Shown piece after piece: positions 14,087 to 23,400 of a stretch of 33,710 nucleotides of DNA; position 1 is the first letter of the stretch; every line of letters begins with the position of its first letter. The notes under the pieces were generated by a model. It saw only the letters and a program-made list of their open reading frames with translations. It was not told where the DNA came from and searched no databases. This DNA comes from a virus. A program made the translations under genes and the position numbers. The DNA is taken from IMG/VR virus record IMGVR_UViG_3300006868_004576, positions 1 to 33,710 of that record; one strand, 5' to 3'.

Positions 14087-14114
14087 CTTTCAGTATTTTG
14101 CGACGCGCTACAAT
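14087..14114 (+). promoter_or_regulatory. Candidate promoter before the ribonucleotide reductase
   Basis: A TACAAT at 14109-14114 is a good -10 match. A weak -35 (CTTTCA, 14087-14092) lies 16 nt upstream. The 88-nt gap and a separate ribosome-binding site (GGAG at 14163-14166) fit independent transcription of the reductase gene. The gap is too short to hold a cobalamin riboswitch. Confidence 0.35.
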
Positions 14115-14172
14115 CTTCTAACGGGTGCTGCAAACGGACCCGGCAAACCAATTTAAACAAACGGAGCACCCA

Positions 14173-16098
14173 ATGACCCTGCTTACTGATGAATTTGTAG
14201 CCTCTTACGCCCTAAAGACGCCCCCGTGGGGTTTCAATGGAATGGGTGAAATCGTTTACCTGCGTACCTATTCTCGCCCTAAGGAAAACGGCGAGATCGA
14301 GACATGGCCCGAGACAGTCCAACGTGTCATCAACGGCGCCATCGAAATCGGCGTTCCATACACCCAGAAGGAAGCCGAAACACTTTTCGACCACATGTTC
14401 AACCTGCGCTGCTCGTTCTCTGGTCGCGCCCTCTGGCAATTGGGAACACCTCTGGTTCAGCAGTTCAATGCTGCGTCGCTGAACAACTGCTACTTCATCA
14501 ACATTGAGACCATCGAAGACTTTGAATTCCTGTTCGACCATCTCATGCTCGGTGGGGGCGTCGGGTTCTCTGTGGAGCGATCCAAAATCCACGAACTGCC
14601 CAAGGTGAAGTCTGGGGTCAGCATCACTCATGAAAAAACGAACGACGCTGACATCATCGTCCCCGACTCTCGTCAGGGCTGGTCACGTCTCGTTCACTCC
14701 GTGCTGAAGTCGTACTTCTACACGGGCAAATCGTTCTCTTACTCCACTTTGCTCATCCGTGAGTACGGCGCTCCGTTGAAGAAGTTCGGCGGCACAGCGT
14801 CAGGTCCGGGCGCCCTCATCGACGGTATCGAAGACATCTGCAAAGTGCTGGAAAATCGGGCTGGCAAAAAGTTGCGTTCAATCGACGTGCTCGATATTTG
14901 CAACATCATCGGTCGTATCGTTGTCTCTGGTTCTTCTCGCCGTTCAGCGCAGATCGCAATTGGTGACCCTGACGACGTGTTGTTCCTTCGAGCCAAGAAC
15001 TGGGCGAGCGGTGAGATTCCAGCGTGGCGCGCCAACTCGAACAACTCGATTTATGCCGACTCGTGGGACGAGATCATGCCCGAAGTCTGGGGCGGCTACG
15101 ACGGCTCTGGAGAGCCCTACGGCCTCGTTAACCGCAAGTTGGCCCGCAGGTACGGGCGTCTCGGAGAGAAGCGCACAGACAACTCCATTGAGGGCTACAA
15201 CCCTTGTGCGGAGATCGCGCTGGGGGATGGTGAATCTTGCAACCTCTCAACGATTTTCTTGCCAAACGTCGAGTCATTGAAGCAGATGAAAGAGATTTCC
15301 CGTCTTCTTTACATGTGCCAAAAGCAGATCACCCGTCTCGAATACCCTTACGAGAAGACAACGAAAATTGTTCGCAAGAACGCTCGCTTGGGGCAGTCAA
15401 TCACAGGCGTTCTGCAGGCTTCGACCGAGCAGTTGTCGTGGATGGACCCGACGTATGTTGCTCTGCGTGAGTTGGATGAGAAGTATTCGACAGAACACGA
15501 TTTCCCGGAAAGTGTTCGTTTGACAACCGTTCAGCCTTCAGGGACGTTGGCTCTTCTTCCGGGTGTTACCCCGGGCGTGCATCCTGCGTTCGCCCGCCAC
15601 TACATCCGCCGAGTTCGGTTCGGTTCCTCTGATCCGCTTGTTGATGCATGTCGTCGTCGTGGCTACAACGTCCAGTTCGATGTGGGTATTGATGGTCGTG
15701 AAGACCGCACCCGGTATGTTGTCGAATTCCCCTGTGAATCGCCAGCAGACGCCGTTCTGGCCGCCGATATGACGGCTGTGGACCAGTTGGAGTGGGTCAA
15801 GCGTATGCAGACGGAGTGGGCAGATAACGCTGTGTCCGTGACTGTCTACTACCGCTTGCACGAACTGGATGAGATCAAAGAGTGGCTGTCCAAGAACTAT
15901 ACGAACGGCTTGAAGTCGGTGTCGTTCTTGCTTCACTCCGATCACAACTTCCCGATGCCTCCGTACGAGGAGTGCACTGAGGAGGAGTATCAGAAGATGC
16001 TGTCGAAGATCGATTTCACCGTTCCGTTGGTGCAGTCGTCGTTCACTGATGAGGTGGTTATGGACGATTGTGCGACGGGAGCGTGCCCGATCAAATAG
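14173..16098 (+). CDS. nrdJ: Class II (B12-dependent) ribonucleotide reductase
   Basis: This 641-aa enzyme makes deoxyribonucleotides using adenosylcobalamin. It matches the monomeric RTPR-like form. SLNNCYF (C106) and SCNLSTIFL (C356) give the redox cysteine pair, and NPCAE (C345) is the radical cysteine motif. TVQPSGTLALLPGVTPGVHPAF is the barrel loop, and the C-terminal DCATGACPIK carries the C633/C638 pair that re-reduces the site. No radical-generating NrdB-type partner is encoded or needed. The ATG at 14173 has GGAG at 14163-14166; a longer frame from 14125 is less likely. The host must supply the cofactor. The gene ends overlapping the convergent minus-strand gene by 8 nt. Confidence 0.95.
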   Translation: MTLLTDEFVASYALKTPPWGFNGMGEIVYLRTYSRPKENGEIETWPETVQRVINGAIEIGVPYTQKEAETLFDHMFNLRCSFSGRALWQLGTPLVQQFNAASLNNCYFINIETIEDFEFLFDHLMLGGGVGFSVERSKIHELPKVKSGVSITHEKTNDADIIVPDSRQGWSRLVHSVLKSYFYTGKSFSYSTLLIREYGAPLKKFGGTASGPGALIDGIEDICKVLENRAGKKLRSIDVLDICNIIGRIVVSGSSRRSAQIAIGDPDDVLFLRAKNWASGEIPAWRANSNNSIYADSWDEIMPEVWGGYDGSGEPYGLVNRKLARRYGRLGEKRTDNSIEGYNPCAEIALGDGESCNLSTIFLPNVESLKQMKEISRLLYMCQKQITRLEYPYEKTTKIVRKNARLGQSITGVLQASTEQLSWMDPTYVALRELDEKYSTEHDFPESVRLTTVQPSGTLALLPGVTPGVHPAFARHYIRRVRFGSSDPLVDACRRRGYNVQFDVGIDGREDRTRYVVEFPCESPADAVLAADMTAVDQLEWVKRMQTEWADNAVSVTVYYRLHELDEIKEWLSKNYTNGLKSVSFLLHSDHNFPMPPYEECTEEEYQKMLSKIDFTVPLVQSSFTDEVVMDDCATGACPIK

Positions 16099-16363
16099 TT
16101 CGGTGGGCGTCTTTCACCATCTGTGGTTTGGTCTGTGCGGTGGCAAGAAGAATTCCTTGTTCACCGCAAGACCAGCACTCAGGGCCATCTATCCAGTAGA
16201 CCTCGCATGGGTAGCACCCGTATACGTCGGAGGTCAACGGCATCAGCGAGATAATTTTCACGTTTTCTCGTAGCCGTTTAATCATGATCGCCTTTTTCGG
16301 CGTTCCGTCCAACTCCCACTCCATGTCGCTGGGATCAACCCACCAGCCGGGAGTGTCGCTCAT
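16091..16363 (-). CDS. Zinc-ribbon-like small protein
   Basis: This 90-aa protein begins MSDTPGWWVDPSDMEW and has a central GCYPCEVYWIDGPECWSCG. Its CxxC-x9-CxxC spacing suggests a zinc ribbon. The N-terminal Trp-rich segment and IKRLRENV helix are not diagnostic. Its ATG overlaps the thermonuclease TAA by one base (TAATG), so the two are translationally coupled. Its 3' end overlaps the 3' end of the ribonucleotide reductase on the other strand, leaving no room for a terminator. Confidence 0.7.
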   Translation of the reverse strand: MSDTPGWWVDPSDMEWELDGTPKKAIMIKRLRENVKIISLMPLTSDVYGCYPCEVYWIDGPECWSCGEQGILLATAQTKPQMVKDAHRTI

Positions 16364-16719
16364 TATCGCTTGCCGCCAAAGTACTCAACTGCGTGGCCGC
16401 TGTCAACGAGTTGTTCGTTGAGGCAGACTTCTAGGCTCATGTCGGCGAAAATATTTGCGAGGATCCGCCCGTACTTTCCCTTTGCATCTTTGTACGTCTG
16501 TACGTAAACCTCTGGGTGGCCATCAAACCAGTCCTGCACGTATGCTTTTGCGGCTAAACCTTTTTCTTTTTCTTTAAGGTCTTTGGTGCGGGATTCTGGA
16601 GCATTAACTCCGAGGAGACGGACCCGGCAAGAGTAATGAATGTCAAAGCCGAGGTCGAGAATCAAATCAACAGTATCTCCGTCTACGACACGCTCAACTT
16701 TGGCTCTGTACGTGAACAT
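16363..16719 (-). CDS. Staphylococcal-nuclease-like (thermonuclease) protein
   Basis: This 118-aa protein has the SNase fold motifs: VVDGDTVDL (D13, D15), RVRLLGVNAPES with R34 and E42 in the places of catalytic Arg35 and Glu43, and KGKYGRIL with R85 in the place of Arg87. The calcium ligand Asp40 of the staphylococcal enzyme is Asn39 here, so metal use may differ. There is no signal peptide, so it should act in the cytoplasm on DNA or RNA, perhaps degrading host DNA for nucleotide reuse alongside the reductase. The ATG overlaps the 57-aa gene's TGA by one base. Confidence 0.88.
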   Translation of the reverse strand: MFTYRAKVERVVDGDTVDLILDLGFDIHYSCRVRLLGVNAPESRTKDLKEKEKGLAAKAYVQDWFDGHPEVYVQTYKDAKGKYGRILANIFADMSLEVCLNEQLVDSGHAVEYFGGKR

Positions 16720-16892
16720 CAGTTTCCTGATTCATCTACGTATCGAAGCGCTTGCTTTTTTCTTTCAATTCTGACGTGCTTGTCATCCTCGGTTGCAAGA
16801 TCTTCGAGTTCTTCTGCTGAGCCACGGAAATCTTTGCCGTATCGGCGGTACTCTTCCCAGTAATCGTTGTCGGCGTTGCTGTTCTTTGCCAC
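16719..16892 (-). CDS. 57-aa charged protein of unknown function
   Basis: A GTG at 16892 opens a frame of 57 codons ending with a TGA that shares one base with the thermonuclease ATG. The product begins MAKNSNADNDYWEEYRRYGK and is dense in charged residues, likely one long helix pair. The coupling to the next gene and the terminator just upstream support it as the first gene of a three-gene unit. No family is recognised. Confidence 0.6.
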   Translation of the reverse strand: MAKNSNADNDYWEEYRRYGKDFRGSAEELEDLATEDDKHVRIERKKQALRYVDESGN

Positions 16893-16913
16893 AACACTAT
16901 TTTACACAAAGGA

Positions 16914-16942
16914 AAAGCCCCCGGGTTTTACCCCGGGGGCTG
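16914..16942 (-). terminator. Intrinsic terminator of the capsid gene
   Basis: A perfect 10-bp stem (AGCCCCCGGG at 16917-16926 with CCCGGGGGCT at 16933-16942) closes a 6-nt loop. In the minus-strand direction it is followed by TTTTCC. It lies 40 nt past the capsid stop codon. The U-tract is short, but the stem is very GC-rich. It would separate capsid transcription from the thermonuclease cluster. Confidence 0.85.
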
Positions 16943-16981
16943 ATCCGTAGCGGTTATTCACCGCCAAGTATGTTCCCTAGA

Positions 16982-18316
16982 TCAGGGAGCGACCGGGCCG
17001 CCGTTGGTGAAGTCAATCTTCACGAAGGCCTCCGGACGCTTGACCGCGAGGGCCAGACGCTGCTCAGCGAGCACGACGATCGCGTTGCGAACGAAGAAGT
17101 CCGAGTGCTGCTCGGAGATCCGGATGTTCGCCTGCTCACGGTCGTACAACTGGGCGCCGGTACCGAACGCACCGACGAGAGCGGTGCCCTCGCTGATGGC
17201 CGGGGTCTCGACGACCGGCATGCGCCACACGCGAGGCTCGCCACCAAGGGCGACCGACACGGCGACGAGGTACTGGCCGTTGCTGTCCTTCGTCAACTCG
17301 ATGTCCTCCCAGTCGTTCGGGTGAAGAACGACACCGGTCGGCTCGTAGTAGGCGAGGAACGCGAGGGTAGCGGCGCGACGAATCGCGTCAGCCTTGGTGT
17401 CCGGAACCGGGGTCAGAGCGCCGTCGCTCCAGTCATAGGTCTGGATGCCCGTGGTCTGAAGGACGCCGGTCAGGTTCTCACCAGTGCCGTCACCGTCGAG
17501 GATCTGAGCGTCCTCCTGAAGACGGAGGCCGTACATCAACTCGTTGTCGATGATCGAACGCAACTGCGGCTCGTCGGCGAGCACGTTGCGGTGAGCAGCC
17601 TCCCAGTGCGCGATGGTCCGAACGGGGGCCTGCACGCCCTCGAAGGTCATCGTCGACTGCGGCTTGGCGCCGAAGACGGGGTTGCCACCCTCAGTGCCAC
17701 GCTCCGCGACGGTCGCCGCGTTGTTGGTGAAGCCGGTCATGCGGAAGTACTCGATGATCGCAGCCGAGGTGGTGCGAACCGGGAACAGGTCACGGACGCG
17801 CTTGGTGCGCTGCGGCGGGATCACGATCGGATCGCGCTGGATCGAACCAAACTGACCCGGGGTGCCGGAAGGCATGGCCGAGTAGATGTCCTTGACGTTG
17901 TAACCGTTAGCGGTGGTGAGAGCACCCTTGTACTGGAACGGCGAGTGCATGTTCGCACCGTTCTTGCCGCCCTGAAGGCTCTTGAACTCTTCCGACTCAA
18001 GGAAGGCCTCGCCCACGGTGCCGAACTTGTGAGCGACCTCTTCGCGAACCGACTCGAAAGCGGCAGCCTTGGCGGCAACGCTCTCGTCGGCCTGCGAGGA
18101 ACCCCACTGGTCGACCTCGTTGAGGCTCTCAAGGCCAGCGATGAGGCTCTTGATTTCCTTGATGTCCTTCATGTTCTGGTCGAAAGCGGACTTCTGCGCG
18201 GCGTCAACGACGACCACGCCTTCCTCGACCTTGAACGAATCGGCGATCGCCTTGTTTTCGGCGGTCTTCTCTTGGAGCGCGGACTGCAACTCCTTGATGC
18301 GGCTGGTATCTGCCAT
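16982..18316 (-). CDS. HK97-fold major capsid protein
   Basis: This 444-aa protein has the plan of HK97-type major capsid proteins. A helical N-terminal delta-like domain (about residues 1-110, with EIKSLIAGLESLNEV) may serve as the built-in scaffold removed by the prohead protease. The mature core follows, with RVRDLFPVRTTSAAIIEYFR, APVRTIAHWEAAHRNVLAD, LQEDAQILDGDGTGENLTGVL and a C-terminal FFVRNAIVVLAEQRLALAVKRPEAFVKIDF strand that is characteristic of phage capsids. The ATG at 18316 has GGGAG nine bases upstream. It has its own 133-nt leader and a strong terminator, fitting high and separate expression. Confidence 0.95.
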   Translation of the reverse strand: MADTSRIKELQSALQEKTAENKAIADSFKVEEGVVVVDAAQKSAFDQNMKDIKEIKSLIAGLESLNEVDQWGSSQADESVAAKAAAFESVREEVAHKFGTVGEAFLESEEFKSLQGGKNGANMHSPFQYKGALTTANGYNVKDIYSAMPSGTPGQFGSIQRDPIVIPPQRTKRVRDLFPVRTTSAAIIEYFRMTGFTNNAATVAERGTEGGNPVFGAKPQSTMTFEGVQAPVRTIAHWEAAHRNVLADEPQLRSIIDNELMYGLRLQEDAQILDGDGTGENLTGVLQTTGIQTYDWSDGALTPVPDTKADAIRRAATLAFLAYYEPTGVVLHPNDWEDIELTKDSNGQYLVAVSVALGGEPRVWRMPVVETPAISEGTALVGAFGTGAQLYDREQANIRISEQHSDFFVRNAIVVLAEQRLALAVKRPEAFVKIDFTNGGPVAP

Positions 18317-18449
18317 GTTGATCTTCTCCCTGTGATGAAGATTTTTAAAGATGGATGGTTTTACAGCGCTAGGTAAGCACCCGCCCTATCACATCTAATT
18401 TACAACATGTCAGTGTTATGTATGGGAACAACCGTACTTTTTTGGGTAT
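18317..18449 (-). promoter_or_regulatory. Capsid gene leader with ribosome-binding site
   Basis: This is the only sizeable gap in the structural block. A clear Shine-Dalgarno (AGGGAGAAG, core at 18326-18330) lies nine bases before the capsid ATG. A weak promoter candidate is CTGACA (18413-18408) with a 17-nt spacer and GATAGG (18390-18385), where only the -35 resembles consensus. No gene or strong hairpin is seen in the rest. Confidence 0.45.
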
Positions 18450-20069
18450 TTAATTTTCGGGTGTTCTGGACTGAGATTGCCAATATCCCAGCACTTGTTG
18501 GGCCCCACGGGCTCCAAAGAAGGCAGAAAATGCCTCATCGTCATTGATTTCGAACTCGCCATCAGGGGTGCGTTTTGCAATCAGTGAGGGTGGTTGAACG
18601 TTGTTGTTCCACAAGTAAAATTCGTCATATAGCCCGCTGGTGATCTGGCGCGGAACGATTGCACGCATTTCTCCTGCGATTTGGCTACCGAAATGGCCGG
18701 GAAGAACAGGTCCGCCTTGTTCCCTGTTTCTAGCGTTGCGTTCGGCAAGACGTTTGTCGGCAACGTCATCTGGGATGTACACAAAATGGCCAGCAGTGCT
18801 GTATCCGTTATTGCGTGCCCACTGCAAGTGCTCAGTACGCTTACCGGTGCCAGTCACAACGATGTCAGTGCCTAAATCCCGTGCGGAATCCATGGTTTTG
18901 TCAGTTGCTTGACGTGATGCTTCATGCACCAAACTGGCGCCTCGACCGTTGTCGTAGCCCTCTAGACCTTTCTTGATCTCGTCGGGATCAATAACGGCAG
19001 CCGCATTCGAATCGGGAACGTTCAGCGTTCCGTCTTCCATCAACGTGGTTTTTCCAGCACCTGTTGTTCCGCCGACAAAATGCACTTTTCGTGATCCGGG
19101 TGGCTTGTTGCGGTGCTGCGGTTCGACTTTGTCCAAGATTTTCTTTGCAGCGGTTCGTCCACCAGCACCGATACGCGAGTGCCGCATTCCGTCCTGAATT
19201 TCGGCGAAGCGAGCCCGGTTTTCTGGGGTGATCCCTGAAAGGACAGACGCGGGTGCTTCACGCATGTAACCCGGATCGTCTTGAAGCACCGAGTTCCACA
19301 ATTTCGTGTGCTTTTTCAGATCGAAAGCACTTGGAGCCTTTGGGGTCACAGGACGCTGGAAAGCGCTTCCGTCCTGAACCATGCCGTCGTTGTCACCATC
19401 AACAGCATTCGGATCGAAGCGTTGAGCCCGCCGACCCAACGATTTGCCATTGAGTTCTTCGTGCAGGGAAACCTTGCGTTTGTAACGCTTGCGCGTCCTC
19501 AGGAACTCTTCTTCAACGAGACGGCGCGCTTCTTGACGAGCCAACCTCGCCTGATAACGACGTCCCAGAGCAGTAGTCCCTGTCCGGCGTGCGTAGTCGG
19601 TGATGTTGCTGCACGGCGTCCAGACAGTTGTTCCGTTTCGTGAACGACGCCGAGCGACACCAATGCATCCCAATTGGCGGGCGCGCCTGCGTGCGGATCT
19701 GATGTCGGTGAAAACATCTTCGTCGCCTTCGTGTGGGATGGCTGAAGCCGCTTTGCCTACGGATCCAGAAACAAGGCCTCCGCCGGGGATGGTGTCAATC
19801 GACGCAACTCCGCGTTCGCCAAGTTTTTCCCACGTCTTCTTGTTTTTCTTCTTTTTGCGACGGCCTTTGCGTTCACGGACGCTTTGGAAATCATGCATTC
19901 GGGAAAGAACCGATTTTTCTTCCCGTTCTTCCTCAGCCTCAAGGCGTTCGTATTCTTCGTGGGTTTCGCACGCCATCCAGCCGCCGTCGGGGTGCTTGTG
20001 CGCGCCAGAACAGCCAAGTTCTTGTGCTCTCCGCAAAGCGGAAGCCTTGTCCTTGGCCTCCCCTGACAT
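18450..20069 (-). CDS. Virion-type protein with zeta-toxin-like kinase domain
   Basis: This 539-aa protein has two copies of an RAxxLGCxG...W..C...Y.R unit (near residues 14-42 and 128-162), a very basic linker (GRRKKKKNKK), and a FDPNAVDGDNDGMVQDG loop near 217-232. The C-terminal P-loop domain has Walker A GGTTGAGKT near 333-341, then IDPDEIKKGL and VVTGTGKRTEHL. This matches zeta toxins/UNAG kinases, which phosphorylate UDP-N-acetylglucosamine and block cell-wall synthesis; no epsilon-type antitoxin is adjacent. The N-terminal half resembles the other large virion proteins here, so the kinase is probably an accessory domain carried in the capsid. It lies directly before the capsid gene. 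Confidence 0.8.
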   Translation of the reverse strand: MSGEAKDKASALRRAQELGCSGAHKHPDGGWMACETHEEYERLEAEEEREEKSVLSRMHDFQSVRERKGRRKKKKNKKTWEKLGERGVASIDTIPGGGLVSGSVGKAASAIPHEGDEDVFTDIRSARRRARQLGCIGVARRRSRNGTTVWTPCSNITDYARRTGTTALGRRYQARLARQEARRLVEEEFLRTRKRYKRKVSLHEELNGKSLGRRAQRFDPNAVDGDNDGMVQDGSAFQRPVTPKAPSAFDLKKHTKLWNSVLQDDPGYMREAPASVLSGITPENRARFAEIQDGMRHSRIGAGGRTAAKKILDKVEPQHRNKPPGSRKVHFVGGTTGAGKTTLMEDGTLNVPDSNAAAVIDPDEIKKGLEGYDNGRGASLVHEASRQATDKTMDSARDLGTDIVVTGTGKRTEHLQWARNNGYSTAGHFVYIPDDVADKRLAERNARNREQGGPVLPGHFGSQIAGEMRAIVPRQITSGLYDEFYLWNNNVQPPSLIAKRTPDGEFEINDDEAFSAFFGARGAQQVLGYWQSQSRTPEN

Positions 20070-20070
20070 G

Positions 20071-20403
20071 TCAGTCCTTGTACTGGCTCAAAAACTGTGG
20101 TGCGATAACGACGAGATTGTCGTCTCCCATGGACATGTCGGCAAGTTCCGCTGCGGCCTGCTGCGCCTCGAAAGCACCTTCAACCGTTGTCCCATAACGC
20201 TTCTGGTACATCTCGGCATCTTCGATTTCCTCGGCGAACTCCTCACCGATTTTCTCGAAGTCTTCGACGCTCTCAGCCTCACGCACCTTCATAAGGAAAT
20301 CTTTATGAACGTCCTCATCGAGTGAGAACGGAGGGTACGAGGCGACCAGAGACATCTTGTTGTGCATCTCTGCAAACGCTGTGGGGTCTTTTTCTTCAGC
20401 CAT
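20071..20403 (-). CDS. Small acidic helical protein in structural operon
   Basis: This 110-aa protein is acidic and mostly helical (ESVEDFEKIGEEFAEEIEDAEMYQKRYG) and ends PQFLSQYKD. It lies between the 1733-aa and 539-aa genes, 14 nt after the former and one base (TGA-C-ATG) before the latter. Its size, charge and place next to the capsid gene would fit a scaffold or head-assembly chaperone, but no motif proves this. Confidence 0.7.
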   Translation of the reverse strand: MAEEKDPTAFAEMHNKMSLVASYPPFSLDEDVHKDFLMKVREAESVEDFEKIGEEFAEEIEDAEMYQKRYGTTVEGAFEAQQAAAELADMSMGDDNLVVIAPQFLSQYKD

Positions 20404-20417
20404 GCTTAAATCCTAAC

Positions 20418-23400
20418 TTATGGGAACTTAACCCCATCGCCCTCTTTGGCCTTGCTCAACATCTGGCTGGCTTCTCCGCCGCTGATTGCGCTAGCGGTAT
20501 CAGCCACAGCAACCGTTCCACGGTTGTGTACGAGGGTTACGCCGTTGTGCTCGACATAGTCGTAGCCAAGGAATGCGGCGTAATAGCCAGAGTCGAGACG
20601 GGTGAGGTCTTGGAGGTACTCGAACGAATCCCATGCGTCGGATCGGCCAGCATCATCCGGCTTCATTCCGGCATACATGTCTAGCCACTGGCTATAAATC
20701 TGACCCATTTCGCTTTCCAAAAGACCAGCGACTCCAAGACGCTCTTCCGCTTCTTTGATGCGGGTACGAATCTGAGTGACGGCGTTTGCGGGATCTTCGC
20801 CTTTCAGCGCGCCATCTCCCAATTCGGCCATCAGAGCAGACAGTTCCTTGCGGAGAGTGTTGTGCTTGTCTTTGATGCTTTCGATGTCTCGGCCGCTGAT
20901 CTTTCGTCCGTTGGGGTCGACGAACCCGACCATGCCTTTGCCGTATCCACCCCAGTGTCCGCTTCCTTCAGGAGCCCAATATTCACCGGTGCCGTAGGCG
21001 CGTCGATGCGGGTCTGAAATGAAGCGAGAGTCGCGGTCTTCACGGTAAGCATCGGAGTACTGGTTGGCTGTTCCGTCTGGCCCAACACCACGGTGAAGTG
21101 GCTTCCAGCCTGCATCGAGGAGTGCTTGCACCTCGTCTTCTGAAAGGATTTCGGGGAGTGCGTTCATGTTGCCGTTTTCCCACAGGTCACGAAGGAAATC
21201 GTCCTTCGTTTCGCTGTTCCGCTCACCACGATCGCGTTCGTCCTTGAGGCGCTTCAGGCTGGACATGTGCTTGAGGAATTCTGCGTCAACGACTGGACGG
21301 CCGAGTTTGTCGCGCTTCAACGGGTGTGCTGAACGCTTCGCTTCAAGAGCCTCGCGAATCGACTTCTCGTTCCTTTCACCACGCAGACGTCGACGCAAAC
21401 GACGCATCTGACGGGCAAGCCGGCGACGCAAACGAATTGTTTCAGCGAGGTCCACATCGGTGGCTCGACGTCCACCACGTCCCTGACGGCGGGCACGACG
21501 GTTTGCTCTACGCTGCGCCCTGCTGGGGTCTGGGTCAAGGAGACGGTCGAAAAGAGGACGGCGACGCTTGCCACGGCGACGGGCTGCTCGCTCAGACACG
21601 GTCTCGGCCGCACCCTGAGCAGAACCAAACGCCTCTTCGTTGAAGAACGTTGACTCGCCGGCACCGTCCAAAGCGGCAAGAGTTGGGATGCTCTTATCTT
21701 TGGATCGTGCCCGCTTCACGATTTCCTTGCGAGAAGGTTCGTGGAGGTGCTCGATGAAATCAAACTTGTTCGATTCACGCATGTTGTTGAGCGTCTTGAT
21801 GTCGTTCAACTGTTTCTGGAAAGCCGCATGGGCCTCCTCGGTGATGTCGCCATCACGAAGCGCGTCGTCAAGCCGCTGCTGCATGCGAGGAATCAAGTCT
21901 GTGTCGATAGGGACACGCTTTCTTTCATCGAGAGACATGCCTTCGTAGCGCCCATCGTCTTCCATCGTGTTGCGGATGGGGCGGAACAGGCCGTTTTGTG
22001 TCATCGCCCAAGCCAACTGGCCTTCGCGCTCCTTGATCGCTTCGATCATTTTTTCGCGTTGTTCCGGCGTCAACTGCTCCATGATCTTGCCGTCACGGTC
22101 ATCAACTTTCTTGATGCCGTTACGACCGGAGCCGAAGCGGCGACGGCCAGCACGCATGCCGCCTCCAAGTCCGGATGCGCCGGTGATTTCGTCCTGTGCG
22201 CCACGAATTCGTGAACGGCCACCGCGTGCACTTTGCATGCCGCCACCAGATGACACAACTGATGGCACGTTGCCAACCTTGCCGATGCCATCATTCTTGG
22301 CGTTCTTCTGCATGTCAGCCCAAGCGCCTTCGCCATAAACCTTTTCGACGCGCTTCTTGAGTTCACGAATGACTGACTGGTTGTTGCCCTGCTTCGGATG
22401 AAGCCCGAATTCGCGCGGAACAATCCCGCCACGCATAAGGCGCTCACCGAATTGCTGCTTCCATGAGTCAGGTTGGCGTTTCGCCCATTCATAGAAACGG
22501 TCAGGCGGAGCAAACCTGATGTTGCCATTTACCGGACCTTGCCAAACCCAGCCGTTCGCGGCCAGCATCTGCAAATCCTTACGGACATCCTTCATCGATT
22601 TCGGGATGTATGTTCCATAAGTTTTCGGGTTGCTTGAAGGCTGGCTAGGGGCGAGCGAGTTCGCAGTATCTCCGCCTCCACGGCTGGCCCGAAGACCGCC
22701 ATTTCCGCTGATTTTCTGCACTCGTTCAATTGACGGTGCGTCTTCAAGGCCGCTGCTGTAAGTAATGCGGGTGCCGTTAGGCGTGTCCACGGTCAGCGTC
22801 TGAGTTCCTTCAAGAGACTCGCCCGGATCGTCGAAAGTATCTTCCGAATAAAACTCGTTGCGGTTGAATGTCCAGCGCGATCCCTCCATTGGCCCGTCAG
22901 GGAAAATGCCTTCTCTGACTTCGTCGCTTTCGCTGACGCGGGCGCCCCATGACGTGCGCTGTCCGGTTGGCCCTCCACGCGATTCGCCGGCGTCTTCGAT
23001 CTCGCCCGGCCATTCAGCGGAGTCGTCATCGAACGGGAGATCGTCGATGTATTTCTCCATCTCGGCGTACTCTTCATCGCTGACGCCCAGTTCGCGTGCT
23101 GCACGGGAGCGCAGGTCACGCTCCATCTCGTTCCGTTTTTCCGCCATCTGTTCTGGGGTCATTCGGCGTGAAGCCAAACCACCGCCACCTTCGAATCGGG
23201 ATGGTGTGTCATCGGGGGAAATTGTGTCAAGGTCGCGCCACTCCGACGTGCGGTTCATGTTGTCGTAGACGAGCGCGCGGTCTCCGTCGATTTCCTCAAC
23301 GTTGTAGCGGGCTTCTGGTCCGAAGGATTCACCTGCCCGGACACGCCTTCTACTACCCATGCCTCCGGTCGAGAGGCGGGTGCCACCATTGTCTTCGATT

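Noticed and set aside
14085-14172. Cobalamin riboswitch before the B12-dependent reductase
   Set aside because: The gap is only 88 nt and shows no B12-box-like element. Cobalamin riboswitches are much longer.
16793-18376. 527-codon open frame on the plus strand antisense to the capsid gene
   Set aside because: The minus-strand frame has clear HK97 capsid motifs and a ribosome-binding site. The plus-strand product is rich in Arg, Val, Leu and Asp without motifs, as expected for an antisense shadow.
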